Assembly: GCA_020744225.1 (NCBI GenBank)
Contig: JAGMWG010000001.1
Coordinates: forward strand, 1,736,001-1,800,000
Reading direction: 5' to 3'
DNA length: 64,000 bases
Source of the DNA: Paraphoma chrysanthemicola
Taxonomy: Eukaryota; Ascomycota; Dothideomycetes; Pleosporales; Phaeosphaeriaceae
The translations under genes were made by a program, and so were the position numbers. This document shows positions 57,267 through 64,000 of the stretch, in pieces. Position 1 is the first letter of the stretch, and each line of letters starts with the position of its first letter. Below the pieces are notes generated by a model that was given only the letters and a program-made list of their open reading frames with translations, was not told where the DNA came from and made no database searches.

Positions 57267-58700
57267 TCAGTGACTTGACTCCGAAGGTCTCCTTGGTTTG
57301 CACTTATCGTGTGCCATGTGTCCATTTCTTGCGGTCGTTCTGGTGAATTCAGCCCCACATCTCGGACAGTAACTTTTAGAGGCAGTTCCTGACTTCTCTC
57401 GTTGGTGCCGGAGCAGGTTGCTGAATGTGGAAAATTGTCGGCCATTGCACCCGTGCTCCCAGCACTGTGGCTTTGGCCTTGAGTTCAGAATCCGAGGCAT
57501 GACAGTACTCCCTTGGGCACTAGGAGAGGAAGAAAGCGAGGGAACATCTCCAGCGGGTGGCTGTGTAATTCCTGGTGATGATCCGTAGGAGGGGAAGGCA
57601 GCCGGTGTTGTAGATGATGGGGGGTACATCGTTGGCAATGGATGGTAGTCACTGACACCATACGTTGCAGGTGGGTACAATTGCGGCCTGTAGCGTATAA
57701 GCAAAGTCTCTACCACTCTCGAGATAAAACCTACGGCGCAAAGCTAGAAGCATTGCTTCCCAAAGGCTGACTTGGGACGCTTCCATGTGAGGGTGGATAA
57801 GCATAGCTTTGCGGTGCAGCAGCTAGTGGGGTAGAGTTGGAGCGCATCGAGCTCAGAGGCTGCTGTTGCTGATAGGAGCTTCTGCTGTGAGATGGCTGGC
57901 TCTGATACGTTGAATGAATGGACTGGTCCTCGGGTCTTCTCTGATCATGTGTGATTGCAGGGCTGGACGCATATGAGGAATCATATGGCCCTGATGTTGA
58001 TGATCGATGTTCGGCGTACCCATGTTGGCTGGCCGGCGGGTAGTTCTGGGGGTACGATGGTGGAGACCCATAGTGGTGCAGTCCATATTGCGAAGGCGCC
58101 ATCATGAATCCTAATGTGCTGCAGTAATCAGTACGCGTATAACAGAAGCAAAGTCAGCATAATATACCTCATTTCTTGCAAATCGATGAATGAAGGCTGA
58201 GACTGCTGAGGGCTTCCCGACAATGGCAAGTCAAAATCTGAGGTCCCGGGAACAGCTGAAAGACGATGAGGAGAGAGATGCAATGTAGAAGGGTCGATAT
58301 GTGGTTGATCGTGGTTTGCGCCCGGATTTGTACTGGACGCAAGTGCTGAGTTGGAGCCTTCCGCTGTCTCGAATGAAGCAAAGTTGAGAGCTTGCACTAG
58401 GGGAAAGTCCAATGGCAGCCGTTCACCAATGTCTGTAGAATGCGAAGTACCGCCGATTTGAACGTCTTCAGAAAGGTCTTGAGTGGCCCAGGCGGAGGGA
58501 GATTGGTGCAATTTCTGGGTATGGAGTGCGGGAGAATCGCGGGGAGGCGCAGGCGACGTTGCGGCACGGCGGGGACGAGCACGCCTCAATATAGGTATTT
58601 CGGGTGGCTGTATGGAGAGATTCTGATCGGTGCGATTCCTAAGTCTTCGTGAGATCGTTGTTGTCTTCGGGTGTTGTTGTTTAGAAGACCGTTGGGTCAT
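57267..58700 (-). CDS. C2H2-type zinc-finger transcription factor
   Basis: Predicted 445-aa nuclear regulator. Exons are 58700-58168, 58118-57735 and 57687-57267, with phases 2/1 at both junctions and 1338 nt in total. The first 330 residues are disordered: basic near the start ([17 protein letters not shown]), then Ser/Pro/Tyr/Gln-rich with QQQQ and repeated tyrosines, as in activation regions. Near the C-terminus two adjacent finger-like units are seen. The first, [20 protein letters not shown], lacks an obvious second His. The second is [23 protein letters not shown]. Such RHxREK..CPxCGAxFTRxTARNGH arrangements occur in poorly studied fungal regulators. Targets are unknown, and no clustered genes are adjacent. 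Confidence 0.78.
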
Positions 58701-60998
58701 GTTCAGTCGTAGAAGGGCAACATTGGGTATGGAAGACCTAGTGGGGTAACGTACGCTTCTGTCACTGACTTTGGAAGGCCGAGTGGGCGTATAGCAGCCT
58801 TATGGAGATGTCATCGCAAGGCAGACTTGGATATTTGAAGCTTGGTGTTTGTAGGTGGCCTGCGCCCCAGCATGGGTGTACTTGTATTTGCGGTTATATG
58901 ATGTCTGAGCTCCAGTAGTTTACATTTCATTGCAACGGCGCAGCGCTTTTCCCGGCTTTGCGGCTGGGGACTGGTTGGAGCTTGGAAGGATGCCCATCCT
59001 GGTATGCAAGGCCAAGCTCCCCGACCGTTTGACTAGTCCATGTGCACGCCCACGCGATGGGTGCCTGGGCCGTCGTGAACCTGGCTCTAGGAAAACGACA
59101 AGCGTTCCTCTTCCGTGACTAGACTCGGCAACTTACACGCTGCTGCCCACAGCGGCGCTGGACTCCAGGAGCGTGATGCCTACGCGGATCTCGCTGCCAG
59201 GCATTGCTGACGCAGCCGCAGCGACGGGCATAACGAGCGCATGCCGGGCGGACAGAAGGTAGTTTCGCCGGACCTGGCGCTCACAATGCCGCAACAGTGG
59301 CCGCTGATGGGCGTCCCACGACGCTTTTCCTCCATACAGACGTTGGTGGCGGCTATGGGTGCCGCGCGTGGGTCTACCACCATGCCATGTTGAGTATGGT
59401 CGTTGGACGAGCCCTGTCAGGCATCAAGGCGTCAAGCCAGGATGGGCAGCGACAATACGCGGTGCAGAGGATACGGGGCCAGTCGAGGCGATTGTCATCA
59501 GATGCGGAGCTCATCTCCAAGCCTCGTCTCCAGGGCAGGGCTAACACCGCCACGGCATCGTCACATTTCATCGGCTCCAGGATGGCGTGTTGTGCTGCCC
59601 GCGCCGCTGCCTGTCAATTCTATATATATCGTTTCGCGATAGCAGGCACCGAGCACGTGCATCCAGAAGAGGTGATGGCGTCACGCCGGGCCGGTAACGT
59701 GACTCGGAAGCGTTGCTATCATCGGCCTGAGCCGCAGCGGCACCAACGACTTCTGGAAGGCATATCGAACCTGGCGCCAGTCGAGAATGGCTTGCGTGGC
59801 TGTCACTCTGCGTCTGCATGCAGAAAGGGGGTGGGTGTAGTCAGATGGCTGAGGTTCGTGATTCGATTGCAGCTGCACACGAACGGCTGACATGGATAAT
59901 TTCCGCCTCGACTATTGCCAGGGATCTGTTCGTGTGGAGTCGGTGGCTCGGGGCCGATGCTTGAGGGCCCGTCCGAACCACTGTCGAGATTCATTACTCG
60001 AAAGCTATGGACTTTTGCACTTTTCAGGCTTGCAACAAGCAGGTCAACCGTACACAGTAAGTCGGTCGCTGCGGGCGCTGGTCATCGCAATCGGCAATGG
60101 GTGAGCGCCTCTTTCGACCACCTCTCTCCGGCATCACTAATCTAAAACGCTGACGCTGCGCCGCACGCAAAGACACCTCCCAGAGTGAAGCCTGACAGCA
60201 TGCAGATTCTGACCTAAGCTGAATACCTATCGGATGCTTTCACGTCGCGCAACCTGCACATTCATTTTTACCATTTCAAAGATTCATCTACCTTCGAATC
60301 ACGCAGCCGAGTGTGAGTGAGCCCGCCCGGCATATGTCCGCTTTCAGCAACATGGCAGGCGACCCGTTCCTCAAATCCACAATAAACCCATGAATTAGAC
60401 CGACTCGGCTCGACAATTGCACAGGGAAGTGCATCTGGTTTGATCTGCAGCTTCCCCAAGGACAGTCCAGTGAGAGAAACGTCGTCACAATAGTCAGCGC
60501 CCACTTCGTGCGGATTGTCAGATCCGGACACTTCCCAACAAGGTCGTCTCACATTAAGACGTCCTTGTCAGCTGCATCTGTTGTGTGGTCGCCGTCCTCA
60601 ATCAACTCCGAATGGTAGAGGCGCAGTCTGGCAGGCATACGCCAGAGTGTGGGTGAACATATGAACAGGCCTCTGATGCTGGTAGATGGCGGGCCTAACA
60701 GTTGGTCTTCTGCATCGGCTCCGGAAACGTGAGACGAAGGACTCCACACGTGCTAATGCATATCAACAACCACAGCCGGTAGCGACTTCGATACCAAGCC
60801 AGGATTTCCAGTGCTATCTCCGGATGCAGTAAACCTACAAGGCTCGTAATCGTGCTATGAATGGGATCGAGTGCGCCATGGATGTGATAGACACATGCCA
60901 GAGTGTTCTGGCACATGGCGGCAGTCGCTTCACGGCCCGCTGTCGTCCAGCCGGGCATAGATCGGCGGCGTATGATGCACTTTTGCACGCTCTCTGCA

Positions 60999-61020
60999 GG
61001 CTTGAGTTAACACTCAAGCC
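60999..61020. repeat. Short inverted repeat (9-bp arms, 4-base loop)
   Basis: GGCTTGAGT at 60999-61007 and ACTCAAGCC at 61012-61020 are exact reverse complements separated by TAAC. It could form a small hairpin, and no function is implied. Confidence 0.6.
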
Positions 61021-62155
61021 GACCAGACCGTTGGCGTGCAGTGATCTCACGCACTGGGCGCTCCGCTTCCGCGGAACAAAGCCGAGTCAAGATCGCCAGC
61101 CTCAGTTTCCAGACCGCCACTAGAACCATCTTTCATGAGTCGGAGAAGTTCAGCGGGGAGCAATTTCGCACAGTCATGCAGGCACATCACAAACGGCAAC
61201 AGCCGTGCGCAATGTGCTTTTCGGCAGCCTACATCCGTAACAGCACTGAGCAACTCCATTGCTAATTTTGGGTAGTCTTGGTATTTAGGATTGCCTATGG
61301 TCTTCGAATAGGCAGCAACGAGCTTCGCGAAATGAATTTAGGCCAGTGGAAGAGAACGCAAGAAGCGACAGGACCCGCGAATCCCAAAGGATCGTGAGGA
61401 GGAAGGAACCACCAAGCATTCGATGCCACTTCCCTACGAACTGCATTCCATGATAGCGAAGTGAAGCTAGTTGGGATGTGAGGACGCGGGTCCTTAGCAA
61501 GGGACAAAGGACTGTCGAGGTTCATCCCTGGACCATATCCTTGGGTGTCCGTGGAGGAAATAAGGGACGTCAGGCACCACGACTCATTGACCCCGGCACA
61601 GGCGAACACAGTGCATCACATTACGTCCAGCTCTGCCAGCTGTTCAGACACGTGAGCCACTTCGCAATCAGATCCGAATTGCGCACTCGAGCGACCCTTG
61701 GGCGCATATCTCGGCGATCGGGTCAAGAGAGCTGCCGAGAAGCGCCGAAATATGGGGCCGGAGCGTCAATTCCTCGTCTCGAGACTGCACATTAGCTGAT
61801 CTGATCTCGGATCACATCCGATGAAGACAACATCCGAAATTCCAACACTGAAACACATACCTTTACAAAGGTCATGTACAACAAGTCTTCACGAGCGTAT
61901 GCGGGACAGAAACCACAGTGTACATCAGCCGCTGGCGGAGGCCTTGATAGCAAACGCAGAATGCAGAACCGCATGGTGATTCCAACCAGAGGTCACGGAA
62001 GTCCTGTGGACGTGTATGTTGAAGGAAACGCATAGATCAAGCTAGCTTCTCGTAAATACTCAGCAGCATACGACCACCTTGTGGCACTGGGACCGCTGTC
62101 GACGACTATTTCACGAACGGTCCTCGGCCCCGTGACAACCTTTTCACTGATTTTA

Positions 62156-62225
62156 TCGGATGTGCCCCAAGAAAGCAGATGGCCGTCGACTCGGATGTGC
62201 CCCAAGAAAGCAGATGGCTGTCGAC
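62156..62225. repeat. 35-bp direct tandem duplication
   Basis: Bases 62156-62190 are repeated immediately at 62191-62225 with a single C/T difference (GGCCGTCGAC versus GGCTGTCGAC at the ends). The unit starts TCGGATGTGCCCCAAGAAAG. Each unit ends in a GTCGAC hexamer. It is a recent duplication in otherwise unremarkable sequence. Confidence 0.85.
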
Positions 62226-63366
62226 ATGGAGAGCAATGCCGAAGTTCACCCTTTCTTTCAAATTCTGCAACGCGAACACTATGTGCAGTCGCGCATTAAG
62301 GCAGGACAGCCGAGACGTCCTCGCCTCTCCATGTGCGCGCATTTTCACTCGCCCAAACCCATCATTCTGTTTTGCGACCCGTGCAATTGATCAAATCTAT
62401 TGCTACGCGCGTACGTACGATGGACTTGTCATGCTCTCACGTCAGTCGTGTTGAGTTTTGACAATCAGCGTTCAGCGGCATGCACTTGCTCTTCGGTCTT
62501 GCATAATTCTCCGCCAATGTAACAAACTCTTCAAGGGACCGAAGACCCTCACCGCTACTAGACCGACCATGAAAGTAGGCCTCACAGATCAAAAGTATGT
62601 CTTGATTGCGCTCTCAAGACACAATATCATGCAAGGAAAGGTAAACATCCTCTAAATAATGCCCGACTGAGTAACAATTCTACATGGCGAACTATACTCG
62701 ATCTAAATCTTGCTATATGTACATCATTAGTACCGAGGCCTGGACACTGCAACCTGCATACCACTGGCTCGACTGAGATGCCACCAAGATTGATGTGCTA
62801 CAAGGAGATCGAGCACAGAGCTGGTAGGTGACCCCCCACCCCTTGAGGTCGGAATCACATCGCCGCTGCATTATTTACGCAACTTATGTTGTGTAACCGA
62901 GCAACCTCAAGCACGGCATAACCCTTGATTATATTGCGCCGCTCGTGTGCATGGGTGTGAAAATCGGCTTGTCACGCCGCATTTTCCCACCTCTCATGAA
63001 AGGGTGGTTGATAAAATCTCGGAGAATTAGGGATCTGATCTGCTGGGTGTAGATGTGAAAGATATGCGGTGTATCATAGCGGGTGTAATAGGACCGATGC
63101 AAATCACTGAGCATGGACATAAGCTCAAGATAACCAAAAGTCGAAGTGAACACGCGTGTGGCTCCAATTATCGTTATCAAACAATTGAAAAGGGGCTTAT
63201 GAAAGCCAGACCAGTCGTGAATAAGAGTAGATAAGGAGACAGGCACGAGAGCATCAATAATCAAAGGACATCTGGAGGACATGGTGTGAGATAGAGACCG
63301 TACCTTCCAAAGAGTCCAGTCACCTGAAGGCGAGATGACTGCCAATATCACACACAATGCGCACGC

Positions 63367-64000
63367 TCAAGGCCGCGCTCCGACAAACCTACTCAAATCC
63401 CAATCATCAAACTCATCCCACGTATGCCCACTCGCCTCCAGTCCCGGCACACCAGACTCGTCCGCAGCACCACTCTGCACCCTCTTCCTCGACCACAAAC
63501 CAGCCCCTATAGCCTTCCTCTTCTTCCCCGCGTCCTTGCCCTTCGTCTCCAAAATCTTGTCCCTGGGCACGATTTTCACCTCCTCCAAATCATCACTCCC
63601 ATCACCCCCATCCATTCTCGCCAACCACTCCCTCCTCACCTCCCTATACCCCTTCCTCCCCACCCACACCTCCAACGCCCTATCCGCACACGCCTTCACA
63701 AACTCGCTATCCCACTGCCCACTCTCCCGACCAAACCATCCGCTGTCCACAAACGCCATGAACACCTCGACCACGAATTCGCGAATCTCTTGATCCGCGT
63801 GGCCCTCGCCAAATGCCCACTTGACTGACTCCGCCCAGAAGCGTGATGTAGCTTCGGTGAAGAATGTCCGTATGATGGCGTGTTTGAACGGCTTGTCGGA
63901 CAGGGTGATTGAGACGGTCCAGCATTTGAGTAGGAAGACGTTGAACGCGTCGGTTTTGCGCGACAAACTCGGGTTGATGGATAAAGTGCCGGAGTAGAGG
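63367..64000 (-). CDS. Unknown protein, truncated by the window edge
   Basis: The minus-strand frame is open from the right edge (64000) to a stop at 63367, about 210 codons, and the N-terminal part lies outside the window. The visible part begins with helical, aromatic-rich sequence (NVFLLKCWTVSITLSDKPFK, RFWAESVKWAF, VVEVFMAFVDSGWF). A basic segment follows (KGKDAGKKRKAIGAGLWSRKR), and the protein ends in HTWDEFDDWDLSRFVGARP. I do not recognise the family. The basic run could be a nuclear signal. Composition is protein-like throughout, so the gene is probably real. Confidence 0.6.
   Translation of the reverse strand, partial: LYSGTLSINPSLSRKTDAFNVFLLKCWTVSITLSDKPFKHAIIRTFFTEATSRFWAESVKWAFGEGHADQEIREFVVEVFMAFVDSGWFGRESGQWDSEFVKACADRALEVWVGRKGYREVRREWLARMDGGDGSDDLEEVKIVPRDKILETKGKDAGKKRKAIGAGLWSRKRVQSGAADESGVPGLEASGHTWDEFDDWDLSRFVGARP

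Larger units (their letters stand above)
58701..63366. other. Long gene-poor stretch
   Basis: About 4.7 kb with no recognisable gene or RNA. The first several hundred bases probably contain the 5' region of the zinc-finger gene. Between about 58900 and 61800 the ORFs on all frames are short and look random (the longest, 59297-59890, is Ala/Arg-rich with no family features). A 9-bp hairpin lies at 60999-61020 and a 35-bp tandem duplication at 62156-62225. A 142-codon minus ORF at 62929-63357 ends nine bases before the next gene's stop codon and has no recognisable domain. Confidence 0.45.

Noticed and set aside
59297..59890. 197-codon plus ORF
   Set aside because: Ala/Arg-rich in a GC-rich stretch where all frames are open for long. 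No family features were found.
62929..63357. 142-codon minus ORF next to the truncated gene
   Set aside because: It has no recognisable domain. It could be real, but nothing beyond its length supports it.
1..64000. CRISPR array, insertion sequence, viral or plasmid origin
   Set aside because: No regularly spaced repeats, transposase or replication genes were seen. The window is ordinary fungal nuclear DNA.

Overview
The window is nuclear DNA from a filamentous ascomycete. Most genes are interrupted by short GT-AG introns of about 45-150 bases with CTAAC/CTGAC-like branch sites. The protein set is that of Pezizomycotina (Rbd2-type rhomboid, HAUS1-like augmin subunit, ELYS-like nucleoporin, an OLE1-type desaturase with a C-terminal cytochrome b5 domain, BTB/RING and F-box-like families). 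A Dothideomycete is my best guess. That is an inference from family resemblance and was not tested. No mitochondrial, viral, CRISPR or intact transposon sequence was recognised.

Region 1 (1-31 kb) is a dense housekeeping block. Its genes are a tRNA-Met with an intron, rhomboid protease Rbd2, GPI transamidase subunit Gaa1, proteasome lid subunit Rpn9, the complex I 39/40-kDa subunit, a DUF155/RMND1 mitochondrial protein, HOPS subunit Vps41, a HAUS1-like coiled-coil protein, cystathionine gamma-synthase, a BTB/RING protein, a delta-9 desaturase, an unknown protein, an ELYS-like nucleoporin, an Mtm1-type mitochondrial carrier, an Hrt3/Fbxo9-type F-box protein and chaperonin CCT7. Genes are often paired divergently across 100-600 bases.

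Region 2 (31.4-44.3 kb) is more accessory. It has two F-box-like genes, then a run of enzymes: secreted GH3 beta-glucosidase, alpha/beta hydrolase, cytochrome P450, short-chain dehydrogenase, carboxymuconolactone-decarboxylase-like protein and type-B carboxylesterase. No polyketide synthase, NRPS, terpene synthase or regulator is among them. A small catabolic or detoxifying group for plant-derived or aromatic glycosides and esters is a reasonable hypothesis.

Region 3 (44.8-52.6 kb) returns to housekeeping genes: Utp22/Nrap, protein-L-isoaspartate methyltransferase and a GTPBP1-like translational GTPase. Region 4 (52.6-64 kb) is gene-poor. A C2H2 transcription factor sits between two long stretches of about 4 kb and 4.7 kb with no convincing genes, and a gene of unknown function is cut by the right edge.

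Splice sites were placed by reading the sequence and checking that phases join and that total CDS lengths are multiples of three. They are predictions without transcript evidence. For spliced genes the start and end give the whole CDS span, and the exons are listed in the evidence.
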